Origin: Burkholderiales bacterium
Lineage (GTDB): Bacteria > Pseudomonadota > Gammaproteobacteria > Burkholderiales > Burkholderiaceae_E
DNA: 41,683 bases
Direction: 5' to 3'
NCBI GenBank assembly: GCA_003818495.1
Contig: RPRK01000020.1
Location: 1-41,683 of the forward strand
Under the pieces are notes generated by a model. It was not told the origin of the DNA. It was given only the letters and a program-made list of their open reading frames with translations, and ran no database searches. Below, one piece after another: positions 27,779 to 37,300 of the stretch. The position numbers were made by a program, and so were the translations under genes. Each line of letters starts with the position of its first letter. Positions within the stretch are counted from its first letter, which is position 1.

Positions 27779-29716
27779 ATGACGGCCCGTCCTCCTCCCG
27801 ACCCGGACGCCCTCTCCCGAAGCGACCCGCTTCAGGCGGCGCTGCACGGGCCGCTCGCGGCCGCGGGGCTGCCCGTCGCCTGGCGCGCCATGGACACCTT
27901 CGTCGTGCTCGAACTCGGCTTCGGCGCGGGGCTCTCGTTCCTCGCGGCGCTGCGCGCCTGGGTGGACGACCCGGCACGCCCGGCGAGGCTGCACTGGGCG
28001 GCGACGCTCGAGCGCCCGCTCGGACGCGAGGCCTTGCACGCCGCGCTCGCATCGCTGCGGGTCGCATCGGCCGATGGGGCGCCCCTGCTGACCCGCTGGC
28101 CGTCCGCGCTGCCCGGCGTGCACCGCCTGCCCTTCTTCGACGGGCGCGTGCTGCTGTCGCTCTCGGTGGGCCCCGCGCACACGACGGTGCCCGGCTGGGT
28201 GCCGCGTGCGGACGCCCTGCTGCTGTCGTATGGCGCAGGCGACGCGGACACGGTCGGTCGGATCCGGAACGCCTTCGTCGCCTGGAGGCCGGCGGCCGCC
28301 TGCCTCGCCCCGGGCGCACGGGCCGCCCTGTCGCCGGTCCCCGGCGAGCCGCCCAGCGACAGCCTTCGGGCCGCACGCGGCATCGGCCGACGTGCCCTCG
28401 AGTCCGCCGGCTTCGTGATGTCCCACGAGCACGGATCGCCTGGACTCATCGCTCTGCCGGCCGACTCGGCCCAGCGGCTCCGCGGTCACGCGGCCCGGTC
28501 GGCGTCGATGCGCGGCGAACGCCCTGCCGGGGCTCGCAGCGCAATGGTCGTCGGCGCAGGCCTGGCGGGCTGCGCGACGGCCTTCGCGCTCGCGCGACGC
28601 GGGTGGTCGGTGCTCAGGCTGGATGCCGGCAGCCCGCGCGGATCGGATCAGGCGGTGCTGGCGCAGCACCCGTCGCTGACGCCGGACGATGCGCCGCTGT
28701 CGCGCCTGACACGGGCCGCGACGTTGCTGGCGCACGGCCCGTACGACGTCGGCGCGCTGCGCCGTCATGGCCGGGTGCAAGTGTCGGACCCCGAGCACGC
28801 GCACGCCGTCGCGGCACACCTGCCGCGCGACTGGGTCGAGCCGGTGGATGCGGCCGGCGCGTCCGAGCGCGCCGGCGTCGCCCTGCGTCGCGGAGGCTGG
28901 TGGCTGCCCATGGCGGGCAGCGCGGACCCGCGCGCCCTGTGCGATGCCTGGACGATCGCGGGCATCACGGTCCGCGGCGGGACCGCGGTCGCGACGCTCG
29001 CGCGCGTCGGCGCGGCGTGGATCGCGACCGATGCCGACGGGCATGTCCTCGGCGAGGCGCCGGTGGTCGTGCTGGCCTGCGGCGCCGGCGGCCCGGCTGT
29101 GGTCGCCGCTGCCGGCGGGCCATCGGGCCCGCTCGACGCCTGCTTCGGTCCGGCGGGTCTGCGGCGGCGCACCGGCATGACGACGATCGCCATGCCGCCT
29201 GGTTTCCTCATGCCACGCTGCACGGTGGGCGGAGACGGTCATGCGGTCCCCGTCGATGCGACACGCCTGCTGCTCGGTCCCGCCGGAGGCCTCGACGACG
29301 ACGGGAGCGCAGCCCCGGGCACGGCGGACGGCGAGGCTGCCGTGCGCGCCTGGACCCGCTTCGCATCGCATCTCGTCGAGCCCGGCCCGCGGCCGGCGCT
29401 CGCCATGGGGACGCGCGGCGAGCGCATGTCCACCCGGGACCACTTGCCGCTCGTGGGCCCGGTACCGGACGCGACCGCGATCGCGATGCTCGGCCGTGCC
29501 GCACGCGACGACCGCCTGCCGCTCGCCCGACTCCCGGACCTGTGGACGGCGACGGCCTTCGGCGGTCGAGGCCTGCTGTGGTCGGTGCTCGCGGCCGAGC
29601 TGATCGCGGCACGCCTCGACGGCGAACCCGCTCCGCTCGAACACGCGCTCGCATCGGCCCTGTCGCCCGACCGTTTCCTCAGGCAGGCACGACGTCGGGC
29701 CGACACGGCGGGTTGA
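27779..29716 (+). CDS. mnmC: MnmC-like tRNA 5-methylaminomethyl-2-thiouridine protein with degenerate methyltransferase half
   Basis: A 645-residue protein with MnmC architecture. In MnmC an N-terminal SAM methyltransferase (MnmC2) and a C-terminal FAD oxidase (MnmC1) finish mnm5s2U34 in tRNA. The SAM-binding loop ELGFGAGLSFLAALRAW (45-61) is kept, but the usual N-terminal YVFLxGN stretch is lost. The catalytic DGFxPxxNPxxW motif is replaced by LLLSYGAGDADTVGR (148-161). The FAD half has VVGAGLAGCATAFALARRGW, LTPDDAPLSRLTRA, RDHLPLVGPVP and FGGRGLLWSVLAAEL. The oxidase therefore looks functional and the methyltransferase doubtful. The start is uncertain (27761 or 27779). Confidence 0.8.
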   Translation: MTARPPPDPDALSRSDPLQAALHGPLAAAGLPVAWRAMDTFVVLELGFGAGLSFLAALRAWVDDPARPARLHWAATLERPLGREALHAALASLRVASADGAPLLTRWPSALPGVHRLPFFDGRVLLSLSVGPAHTTVPGWVPRADALLLSYGAGDADTVGRIRNAFVAWRPAAACLAPGARAALSPVPGEPPSDSLRAARGIGRRALESAGFVMSHEHGSPGLIALPADSAQRLRGHAARSASMRGERPAGARSAMVVGAGLAGCATAFALARRGWSVLRLDAGSPRGSDQAVLAQHPSLTPDDAPLSRLTRAATLLAHGPYDVGALRRHGRVQVSDPEHAHAVAAHLPRDWVEPVDAAGASERAGVALRRGGWWLPMAGSADPRALCDAWTIAGITVRGGTAVATLARVGAAWIATDADGHVLGEAPVVVLACGAGGPAVVAAAGGPSGPLDACFGPAGLRRRTGMTTIAMPPGFLMPRCTVGGDGHAVPVDATRLLLGPAGGLDDDGSAAPGTADGEAAVRAWTRFASHLVEPGPRPALAMGTRGERMSTRDHLPLVGPVPDATAIAMLGRAARDDRLPLARLPDLWTATAFGGRGLLWSVLAAELIAARLDGEPAPLEHALASALSPDRFLRQARRRADTAG

Positions 29717-29762
29717 CCCGCGGGACGCCGCTCCGTACCTTCGACGGTTTGCCCGGCCGCGC

Positions 29763-30710
29763 ATGCTCACCGTCCTCGAGGTCACCCTCCCCGTCTTCGC
29801 GCTCGTGCTGTGCGGCTGGATCGCGGCCCGCCGACGCCTGCTCGGCGACGTCGGTGTCGAGGGCATCAACGCGTTCGTGTTCTGGTTCGCGCTGCCGGCG
29901 ATGCTGTTCCGGGCGGTGTCCGCACATCCGGTCTCGAAGATCGCCGACGTCCGGTTCTTCGCCGCCTTCCTGCTGGCGGGAGCGGTGCTCTATGCCGGCG
30001 TGCTGTGGACCGCACGACGACGGCCGGCCGGCGACCGCACCGCGCTCGCGTTCTCCGCGACGCACGGCAATGTCGGCTACCTCGGGCTGCCGCTGCTCGC
30101 GCAGTTCGGCGACGACGGGCGTCTGCCGGCGATGGTGATGGCGATGATCGCCGACATCTGCGTGCTGATCGTCGGGACGATCGTCCTGTTCGAGTTCGCG
30201 CGCAGCGGCGCCGGAGGCCCCGACGGCGAGATCCCCCTGCACCGTCGAGTCGGCGCGGCACTGGGTGGCCTGCTGCGCACGCCGCTGATCCTCGGCATCC
30301 TGTGCGGCCTCGTGTTCTCGGCCACCGGTGCCCGACTGCCCGAGGCCGCCGATTCGTTCGTGCGTCTGCTGGCGCAGGCGGCCGGCCCGTGTGCGCTGTT
30401 CGCCATCGGGGCATCGCTCGGGGGCCGAACAGTCGTGGTCGACGCAACGGTCCGCGGTCTGATGCTCGCCAAACTCGTGCTCCATCCGCTGCTGGTCGGC
30501 GCCGCGATGTGGGCGTTCGGGGCAGACCCGACGCTCGCCGCGATCGGCGTGCTCGCAGCCGCCCTGCCGACGGCGAGCAACACCTACATCCTGTCGCAGC
30601 GATACGGCGTGGACACGCGCGCGATCGGATCGGCGATCGTCGTCGGTACCTTCACGGCGGCAGCCACGGTATCGTTCGTGATCTGGCTGCTGCAGCTGAA
30701 GCCCGCCTGA
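29763..30710 (+). CDS. AEC-family (auxin efflux carrier-like) transporter
   Basis: A 315-residue inner-membrane carrier of the AEC family with ten predicted helices in two repeats. It has INAFVFWFALPAMLFRAV near the start, ATHGNVGYLGLPLLAQFG in the middle and ALPTASNTYILSQRYGVD near the end. Bacterial members transport malate, malonate or similar small organic acids. It begins 46 bases after the MnmC-like stop on the same strand. No substrate can be assigned. Confidence 0.9.
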   Translation: MLTVLEVTLPVFALVLCGWIAARRRLLGDVGVEGINAFVFWFALPAMLFRAVSAHPVSKIADVRFFAAFLLAGAVLYAGVLWTARRRPAGDRTALAFSATHGNVGYLGLPLLAQFGDDGRLPAMVMAMIADICVLIVGTIVLFEFARSGAGGPDGEIPLHRRVGAALGGLLRTPLILGILCGLVFSATGARLPEAADSFVRLLAQAAGPCALFAIGASLGGRTVVVDATVRGLMLAKLVLHPLLVGAAMWAFGADPTLAAIGVLAAALPTASNTYILSQRYGVDTRAIGSAIVVGTFTAAATVSFVIWLLQLKPA

Positions 30711-30733
30711 AGTCCGAAGCCCCCGAGCCCGAC

Positions 30734-30757
30734 CCGACTCCGACTCCGACGCCCACT
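30734..30757. repeat. Short CCGACT tandem repeat
   Basis: Three near-perfect 6-base units (CCGACT, CCGACT, CCGACG) and a related CCCACT occupy the 59-base gap between the AEC and YkgJ-type genes. The frame through it is open and joins the YkgJ frame (Pro-Thr repeats), but the conserved protein begins only at the ATG at 30770. Confidence 0.6.
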
Positions 30758-30769
30758 CCCCGCGCCCTC

Positions 30770-31147
30770 ATGACCCGAAAAACCATCCCGATCGTCCGCT
30801 ACGACTGCTCGAAATGTCCGGGCTACTGCTGCAGCTACCCGCGCATCGAAGTGAAGGACAAGGACCTCGCCCGACTCGCGAAGCACTTCGACCTCACGAA
30901 GGCCGAGGCCGAGCGCAAGTTCACCCGCTGGTACGAACCCGGCGAGCGGATCCTCAAGCATCGGAAGGACGAGGTCTACGGCTCGATCTGCCGCTTCTTC
31001 GACACCTCGGTTCGCCGCTGCACGATCTACGAGGCGCGGCCGGCGGTCTGCCGCGACTATCCGAACGGATCGAAGTGCGGCTACTACGACTTCCTCAAGT
31101 TCGAGCGCAAGCACCAGGACGATCCGGAGTTCATTCCGTCCGCCTGA
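30770..31147 (+). CDS. YkgJ-family cysteine cluster protein
   Basis: A 125-residue protein with eight cysteines at 13, 16, 20, 21, 74, 84, 94 and 103. They are arranged as CxxCxxxCC and CxnCxnC around CTIYEARPAVCRDYP. This is the UPF0153/YkgJ pattern thought to bind zinc or an Fe-S cluster. It is small, cytoplasmic and basic at the start (MTRKTIPIVRYD). The function of the family is unknown. It sits 59 bases after the AEC gene and converges on the glycine-zipper gene. Confidence 0.87.
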   Translation: MTRKTIPIVRYDCSKCPGYCCSYPRIEVKDKDLARLAKHFDLTKAEAERKFTRWYEPGERILKHRKDEVYGSICRFFDTSVRRCTIYEARPAVCRDYPNGSKCGYYDFLKFERKHQDDPEFIPSA

Positions 31148-31174
31148 GGCCTGCGCCCGAGGGCCGACGCCGGC

Positions 31175-31660
31175 TCAGTGCCAGTCGCGTCGCCCGTAGT
31201 CATGGCCGTGGCCGCGGCCATGACCGCGCCCGGGGTGGCCCCGCCACACGACCGCCGGAGGCGGCGCGTAGACGGGCGCGGGCACGTAGACCGGAGCGGG
31301 ATGGTAGACCCGGGGCGGCGGGTAGTAGACACGGGCGGGCGGGTAGTACACCTGAGGCGGCGCCTGCCACGTCTGCACCGGCGGGTAGTAGTGGACCGCC
31401 TGCGGATAGACGGGCCGTCCGTAGACCGGCTGGGCGGTCCAGGTCCGACCGTGACCGGACGAGATCGCGGTGCCCGTGATCGCGCCGATGGCGCCGCCCA
31501 CGATCGCGCCCTCGTGGCCGCCGAGGGCCTGGCCGATCACTGCGCCCGCACCGGCACCGAGCACAGCGCCGACGACGGCGTTACCGCCGTGGGCGTGAGC
31601 GGCAGGCGCTGCGGCGAGCGCACCGAGCAGGGCGAGCGTGGCGGTCAGGGTGGACTTCAT
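31175..31660 (-). CDS. Glycine-zipper envelope protein with Tyr/Pro-rich tail
   Basis: A 161-residue exported protein. A clear Sec signal (MKSTLTATLALLGALAAAPAAHA) is followed by a glycine zipper (VVGAVLGAGAGAVIGQALGG and IVGGAIGAITG) that can insert in or span a membrane. The C-terminal half repeats YYPP/VYxPxP units and ends in a Gly/His/Arg-rich tail. A GGAGG ribosome site precedes the ATG. Such proteins are envelope-stress or outer-membrane components in proteobacteria. It is downstream of the two-component system genes, with a 100-base gap holding a possible OmpR-type repeat. Confidence 0.85.
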   Translation of the reverse strand: MKSTLTATLALLGALAAAPAAHAHGGNAVVGAVLGAGAGAVIGQALGGHEGAIVGGAIGAITGTAISSGHGRTWTAQPVYGRPVYPQAVHYYPPVQTWQAPPQVYYPPARVYYPPPRVYHPAPVYVPAPVYAPPPAVVWRGHPGRGHGRGHGHDYGRRDWH

Positions 31661-31741
31661 GTCGGGCCTCCGAGGGCCGGGTTGCGGTCGAGTCAGGCTA
31701 CCGGAGGCTTCGCGGATCCGGCGGCCGAGCCGGGCAACAGA

Positions 31742-31757
31742 TGTAACCGCCTGTGTC
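31742..31757. promoter_or_regulatory. Possible OmpR-type direct repeat (TGTAAC-N4-TGTGTC)
   Basis: TGTAAC (31742-31747) and TGTGTC (31752-31757) are spaced exactly 10 bases apart, one helical turn, as in sites bound by OmpR/PhoB-type dimers. It lies 80 bases upstream of the glycine-zipper gene, close to a response-regulator gene. The evidence is the spacing and context only; the second half-site is imperfect. Confidence 0.25.
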
Positions 31758-31760
31758 GGC

Positions 31761-32345
31761 TCACCCTCTTCGGCGCGGACCGGGCGGGCCGAGGTAGCGG
31801 TCGGCATCGAAGGTCTGCAACCACTGCGGCCGATAGACCGCCAGACCGGTGACCACGATCCCGGTGGTGACGGCCTCGCCGTCGGCGAGGATCAGCAGCG
31901 CGATCCACCAGTCGACGCCGGTCTCCCGCCCGGCGCCTAGGGAGAACAGCAGCCGCTGGGCCGCGCCCCCGGCCAGGGTGGCGACCAGCGTGCCGGCGAA
32001 CACGGCGATGAACAGATAGATGAACAGATGCGGGGGCAGGCGCTTCTCGACGAGACGCAGCCAACCCCAGGCCACGGCGATCGGCAGCCAGCCGTCGATC
32101 AGCAGAGCCATCGGCATGGCGCTCCAGGTGATCGTGCCCGCCGCGGCGGCGAATCCGGCGCCGCCGAGCGCGGCGACGGCGGCCCATCGCGGGCCGAGCA
32201 CGTAGAGCGCCAGAGGCGTCACCAGCCAGTGGAGCGGCGGTCCGCCGACCAGGGTCGTGCGCAGCGTCCAGGCGAGGCCGATCAGCACGGCGACGGCGCC
32301 GAGCGCGTGAGGCGACACCGACTTGGGCGGCAGGCCGACGCTCAT
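31761..32345 (-). CDS. COG3235 integral membrane protein (ECF permease-like)
   Basis: A 194-residue multi-pass membrane protein (five to six helices) of the COG3235 group, often labelled energy-coupling factor transporter permease because of distant CbiM similarity. The typical segments are KRLPPHLFIYLFIAVFAGTL and the C-terminal VYRPQWLQTFDADRYL. No ECF ATPase or T-component is nearby. Its ATG overlaps the stop of the histidine kinase (ATGA), so it is translated with the two-component system. That coupling suggests a role linked to the sensed signal, but the substrate is unknown. Confidence 0.75.
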   Translation of the reverse strand: MSVGLPPKSVSPHALGAVAVLIGLAWTLRTTLVGGPPLHWLVTPLALYVLGPRWAAVAALGGAGFAAAAGTITWSAMPMALLIDGWLPIAVAWGWLRLVEKRLPPHLFIYLFIAVFAGTLVATLAGGAAQRLLFSLGAGRETGVDWWIALLILADGEAVTTGIVVTGLAVYRPQWLQTFDADRYLGPPGPRRRG

Positions 32346-33724
32346 GGGGACGGCGCCTCGCCGTCGGGCACCTGGCCGGCAGCCGCGAGGCGGACCGAGA
32401 CGCGGGTGCCGCTGCCGGCGTCGCTCCTGATCGACAGGACCCAGCCCGCAGCCGCGCAGATGCGCTCGGCGATCGTGAGGCCGAGACCGAGTCCGGAGGG
32501 GCCGGTCTCGTCGTCCGCGGCCGACCCTCGCCAGAACGGATCGAACACCCGTTCGAGCGCCGCCGCCTCGATGCCCGGCCCGCGGTCGACGACTTCGATC
32601 GCGCCGTTCTCGCCACGCACCTCGACCGGGGCGCTGCGGCCGTGGCGGATCGCGTTGCGCAGCAGGTTGGAGAGCACGATCTCGAGCATCGCCGGGTGCA
32701 GGATCGGTCGATCGGGCTCGGCGAGGGACACCGACACGCTGGTGCCCAGCAGTCGTGCCTCACCGGCGAGCCGGGCGATGCACAGGCCGACGAGCTCTCC
32801 GAGCGGGCGTGGCGCGCCTTCGGGCGGAAGCGGTGACGGCCGGTCGCCGGCGGGCTGCCAGCGCGCCACCAGCAGCAGCACCCCGAGCAGGCGCTGGAGC
32901 TCGTCGACCGAGTCGCGGACCGAGTTCAGTCTCGACAGCACCGCATCGGGGAGGTCGTTGCGGGCGAGCAGCATCTCGGTGCCGGTGGCGATCCGGGTGA
33001 GCGGCGTCCGCAGTTCGTGGCTCGCGGCCGCCGCAAAGGCACGCTCCTTGCGCAGCGCGATCGCGACCTGCCGCCGATGATCGTCGAGCGCATCGGCGAG
33101 CGCGCTCACCTCGACATCCATCGCTGCGTCGCGAAAGGTCGTCGAACCGGGGCCCTCCGTGATCCGTCGCTGCAGGCGGTTCATGCCGCCCATCAGCCGC
33201 TCGACCAGGCCGAGCGCGAGCCGGGATGCCAGCAGGGTGAGCATCATCGCGATCGCGAGCACCGCCCAGAGCAGGTCGATGCGCCGCTGCTGGTGCTCGC
33301 TGGCGTCGTACGCGAGGAGGAACGCGAGCGGTCCACGCTGCGCGATGCCGACCTGGTAGTCGACCCCGTCGGCGGCGCGCACTTCGCGGAACACGATCGA
33401 TCCCGGCACATCGCCGCTGACGTCGCGCAGCGGCGCGAGGTACGGCGGAAGCGGGTCGCTGGGCAGCGTGGGGTCCCGCGACGCGACGAACAGACGCAGG
33501 TCGCCGGTGTTCGGGTACGCGAGCAGCCGGTCGCGTGGATGGATCTCGATGCTGCGCCGGAGTTCGTCCTCGACCACGCGCTCGATCAGCCGGCGTTCGT
33601 AGCCGTACCAGACGACGTGCAGCAGCAGAGCCTCCGCGAACGAGGCGATCGACGCGGTGACGACGATGCCGACGACCAGCCGCCGCCTAAGCGAGGGGGT
33701 CCGGAGCCCGGATCCGATAGCCAT
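32342..33724 (-). CDS. Two-component sensor histidine kinase
   Basis: A 460-residue membrane sensor kinase. A first helix lies at about 15-38 and a periplasmic domain of ~110 residues follows. The second helix is at about 151-174, then a HAMP-like linker. The dimerisation domain has phospho-acceptor His236 in AAAASHELRTPLTRI. The ATPase shows LRNAIRH (N box), DRGPGI (G1) and GLGLGL (G2). The start overlaps the end of the response regulator gene by 38 bases. It resembles QseC/PmrB-type kinases in layout. The signal is unknown. Confidence 0.92.
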   Translation of the reverse strand: MAIGSGLRTPSLRRRLVVGIVVTASIASFAEALLLHVVWYGYERRLIERVVEDELRRSIEIHPRDRLLAYPNTGDLRLFVASRDPTLPSDPLPPYLAPLRDVSGDVPGSIVFREVRAADGVDYQVGIAQRGPLAFLLAYDASEHQQRRIDLLWAVLAIAMMLTLLASRLALGLVERLMGGMNRLQRRITEGPGSTTFRDAAMDVEVSALADALDDHRRQVAIALRKERAFAAAASHELRTPLTRIATGTEMLLARNDLPDAVLSRLNSVRDSVDELQRLLGVLLLVARWQPAGDRPSPLPPEGAPRPLGELVGLCIARLAGEARLLGTSVSVSLAEPDRPILHPAMLEIVLSNLLRNAIRHGRSAPVEVRGENGAIEVVDRGPGIEAAALERVFDPFWRGSAADDETGPSGLGLGLTIAERICAAAGWVLSIRSDAGSGTRVSVRLAAAGQVPDGEAPSP

Positions 33725-34367
33725 GGCCGTGCAGATTCTCGATCGGGTCGATGCCGGCCTCGGAGAACGCGCGCCGGGTCTGCGCGACCAGCGCGCGCAG
33801 CGCGTCACCGCCCGGCGGCTCGTCGCCCCAGATCTCGCGTTCGAGGTCGGGACGCGAGAACACCCGGTCGGGCACGCTCATCAGGAGGTCGACCAGCTGG
33901 AACGAGCGCGGCGTGAGCCGGACGAGCGTCTCGCCGACCCGGACGCGACGCGCCTCGCGTTCCAGCCGGAGCGTCCCGAGCGTCGTGACCTCGGTGGCGC
34001 GGCCGTTCGCCCGGCGAGACAGCGCGCGCAGGCGCATGGCCAGCTCGTCGAGCAGGAAGGGCTTCACGAGGTAGTCGTCCGCGCCAGCGGCGAAACCGGC
34101 CCGCTTGCTGTCGATCGAATCGCGGGCCGTCAGCATCAGCACCGGCGTGACACCGAGCGGCCCCGAGCGCAGTCGCCGGCACCAGTCGATGCCGTCGATG
34201 CCCGGCAGGTTCAGGTCGAGCACCACGACGTCGGGCCGCTCGCGCTGCGCGATCTCCATGCCGACGATGCCGTCCGGCGCATAGCGGGTGTCCATGCCGG
34301 TGGTCTGCAGATAGTCGCAGACGTTCGCCCCGATCACCGGGTCATCCTCGATCACCAGCACGCGCAT
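33687..34367 (-). CDS. OmpR-family response regulator
   Basis: A 226-residue regulator. The receiver domain has the acidic pocket Glu7/Asp8/Asp9 (VIEDDP), phospho-acceptor Asp51 (VLDLNLPG), Thr in MLTARDS and Lys in LVKPF. A winged-helix DNA-binding domain follows (RLTPRSFQLVDLLMS, ending in HGHGYRIRAP). AGGGA lies 8 bases before the ATG. The gene begins 26 bases after purL, and the cognate kinase overlaps its 3' end. It may control the glycine-zipper gene downstream (inference). Confidence 0.93.
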   Translation of the reverse strand: MRVLVIEDDPVIGANVCDYLQTTGMDTRYAPDGIVGMEIAQRERPDVVVLDLNLPGIDGIDWCRRLRSGPLGVTPVLMLTARDSIDSKRAGFAAGADDYLVKPFLLDELAMRLRALSRRANGRATEVTTLGTLRLEREARRVRVGETLVRLTPRSFQLVDLLMSVPDRVFSRPDLEREIWGDEPPGGDALRALVAQTRRAFSEAGIDPIENLHGHGYRIRAPDPLA

Positions 34368-34393
34368 GGTCACGGTCCCTTGGTAGCTCCGAC

Positions 34394-37300
34394 TCAGCCT
34401 ACAGCGACCCGTGCGTTGCGCCAGATGCGCATCCACGGGGACTCTCCGGCGGCCCCGCCCACGCGCGGACTCCCCGTCACCGACTCGTCCGGGCGCCAAG
34501 ACCATTGCGCCATCCGGAACACGCGCTCCGGATGAGGCATCAGGATGGTCGCACGGCCATCCGCGGTCGTGTAGCCGGTGAGGCCGCCCGCCGAACCGTT
34601 CGGATTCGCGGGATACGCGTCGGCGGGCGTGCCGTCTCCGTTCACGAAGCGCAGCGCGCCCAGCGCGGTCGCCGCGTGGTCGGGGCGGTCGTGATCGACA
34701 CGGCCTTCGCCGTGGGCGATCGCGATCGGCAGCCGCGAGCCCGCCATGCCGGAGAGGAACAGCGACGGGGACGGCAGCACCTCGACCGCACCGAAGCGCG
34801 CCTCGAACTGGGCCGAGCGGTTGGCGCGGAAGCGCGGCCAGTGCGCCGCACCCGGGATGATCGCCTTGAGCTGCGACAGCATCTGGCAGCCGTTGCACAC
34901 ACCGAGCGTGAAGCTGTCCGGACGCTGGAAGAAGACGGCGAACTGCTCGGCGAGCGCGGCATTGAACAGGATGGTGCGGGCCCAGCCCGATCCGCCGCCG
35001 AGCACGTCGCCGTACGAGAAGCCGCCGCAGGCGACCAGGCCGGCGAAATCGGCCAGTCGGTGCCGCCCCTCGATGAGGTCCGTCATGTGGACGTCGTAGG
35101 CGTCGAAGCCCGCGAGATCGAAGGCGGCCGCCATCTCGATCTGGCTGTTGACGCCCTGCTCGCGCAGGACCGCGACGCGAGGTCGGACGCCGGTGGCGAT
35201 GTAGGGGGCGGCGATGTCCTCGGCCGGATCGAAGCTCAGGCGGACCGACAGCGGTGCCTGGGCCCCGATGCCGTTGCGCTCGAATTCCTCCCGGGCGCAG
35301 TCGGGCTCGTCGCGCAGCGCTGCGATCCGGTAGGACGTCTCGCTCCAGGCGGCCTGCAGCGTCGCGCGGGCCTCCGCCCAGACCTTCTTCGCGTCCCGCC
35401 AGATCTCGATCGCATCGCGGTCGTTGGGCTTGCCGATCACGTGCGACAGCCGGGACAGCCCGGCTTCGCGCAGCGCGCCGAGCACCGCGTCGCGATCGGC
35501 CTGGCGGACCTGCAGCACCACGCCCGCCTCTTCGGCGAACAGGGCCTTCAGGGTGAGTTCGTTGCGCTGGACGGACACCTGATCGGGGCGGATCTTGAAG
35601 TCGCCCCAATCCGAGGCATGCGGATCGATGGTCAGCATGTCGAGGTTGAGGGTCACGCCGCAGTGCCCGGCGAACGCCATCTCGCAGACGGTCGCGAACA
35701 GGCCGCCGTCCGAGCGGTCGTGGACGGCCAGCACGCGGCCCGCGGCCGACAGCGCCTGCACGGCGGCGAAGGCGCGGACGAGCAGCGACGGATCCGAGAC
35801 GTCGGGTGCGGCGTCTCCCACCTGCTGGGTGACCTGCGCGAGCGCGGAGCCACCGAGACGGTGCCGCCCATCGCCGAGATCGATGAGGATCAGCGTGGTA
35901 TCGCCGAGGTCGGTGCGAAGCTGGGGGGTCAGCGCGCGTCGCACGTCGTCGACCGGCGCCCAGGCCGTCACGACGAGCGAGGTGGGCGAGGCGACCTCCC
36001 GCGCCGATCCGTCGTCGGCGCGCCAGCGCGTGCGCATCGACAGCGAATCCTTGCCGACCGGAATGGCGATGCCGAGCGCGATCGAGAAGTCGCTCGCGGC
36101 CTGCACGGCGTCGTACAGGTCGGCGTCGTCGTCGGGCGTGCCGCAGGCCGCCATCCAGTTGGCCGACAGCTTGATCGCGTCGATGGCGGCGATCGGCGCG
36201 CCCATCAGGTTGGTCACCGACTCGGCGATCGCCATGCGGGCCGAGGCGGCGGCATCGATGACGGCCAGGGGGGTGCGCTCACCCATCGACAGCGCGTCGC
36301 CCCGATGGCCTCGGTGGTCGACCAGGCCGATCGCGCAGTCGGCGACCGGCACCTGCCAGGGACCGACCATCTGGTCACGCGAGCTCAGCCCGCCGACCGT
36401 GCGGTCACCGATGGTGATCAGGAACGACTTCGAGGCCACGGCGGGCAGCCGCAGCACGCGCAACGCGACCTCGGCCAGCTCGAACCCCGAGGCGTCGACC
36501 GCCGGCAGCGCGCGCGCGCGGCGTACCGCGTCACGGTGCATCTTGGGCGGCTTGCCGAGCAGCACGTCCATCGGCATGTCCACCGGCCGGGAGCCGTCCG
36601 GAGCCTCGAGCACGAGGTTCCGGTCGTCCGAAACGGTGCCGACGACCGAATAGGGACTGCGCTCTCGCCGACACAGGAAATCGAAGGTGGCGAGCGAGTC
36701 GGGCGCGATGCCGAGAACGTAGCGTTCCTGCGACTCGTTGCACCAGATCTCGGCCGGCGACAGTCCGCTGGCGAGCAGCGGCACGCGGGCGAGCTCGAAT
36801 CGCGCGCCGCGGTGCGCGCCGTCGACCAGCTCGGGAAACGCGTTGGACAGTCCGCCCGCCCCGACGTCGTGGATGGAGAGGATCGGGTTGGCATCGCCCA
36901 TGGCGCGACAGGCGTCGAGCACCTCCTGAGCACGCCGCTGGATCTCGGCGTTCCCGCGCTGCACCGAGTCGAAGTCGAGCTCGGCGGTGTTGCTGCCCGA
37001 GCCCATGCTCGAGGCGGCCCCGCCGCCGAGGCCGATGCGCATGCCAGGTCCGCCGAGCTGGATCAGCAGCGTGCCGGGCGGCAGGTCGAGCTTGCCGACG
37101 TGCGCCGCGTCGAGGTGGCCGACCCCGCCGGCGATCATGATCGGCTTGTGATAGCCGCGCACGGCGCCGCCCACCGTCTGCTGGTAGGTGCGGAAGTAGC
37201 CCAGCAGGTTGGGACGGCCGAACTCGTTGTTGAACGAGGCGCCGCCGATCGGGCCCTCGATCATGATCGACAGCGGCGAGGCGATCCGGGCGGGCAGCCC

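Noticed and set aside
30711-30769. Pro-Thr repeat read as an N-terminal extension of the YkgJ-type protein
   Set aside because: The frame is open, but the family starts at the ATG at 30770 and the repeat has no good start codon or ribosome site before it.
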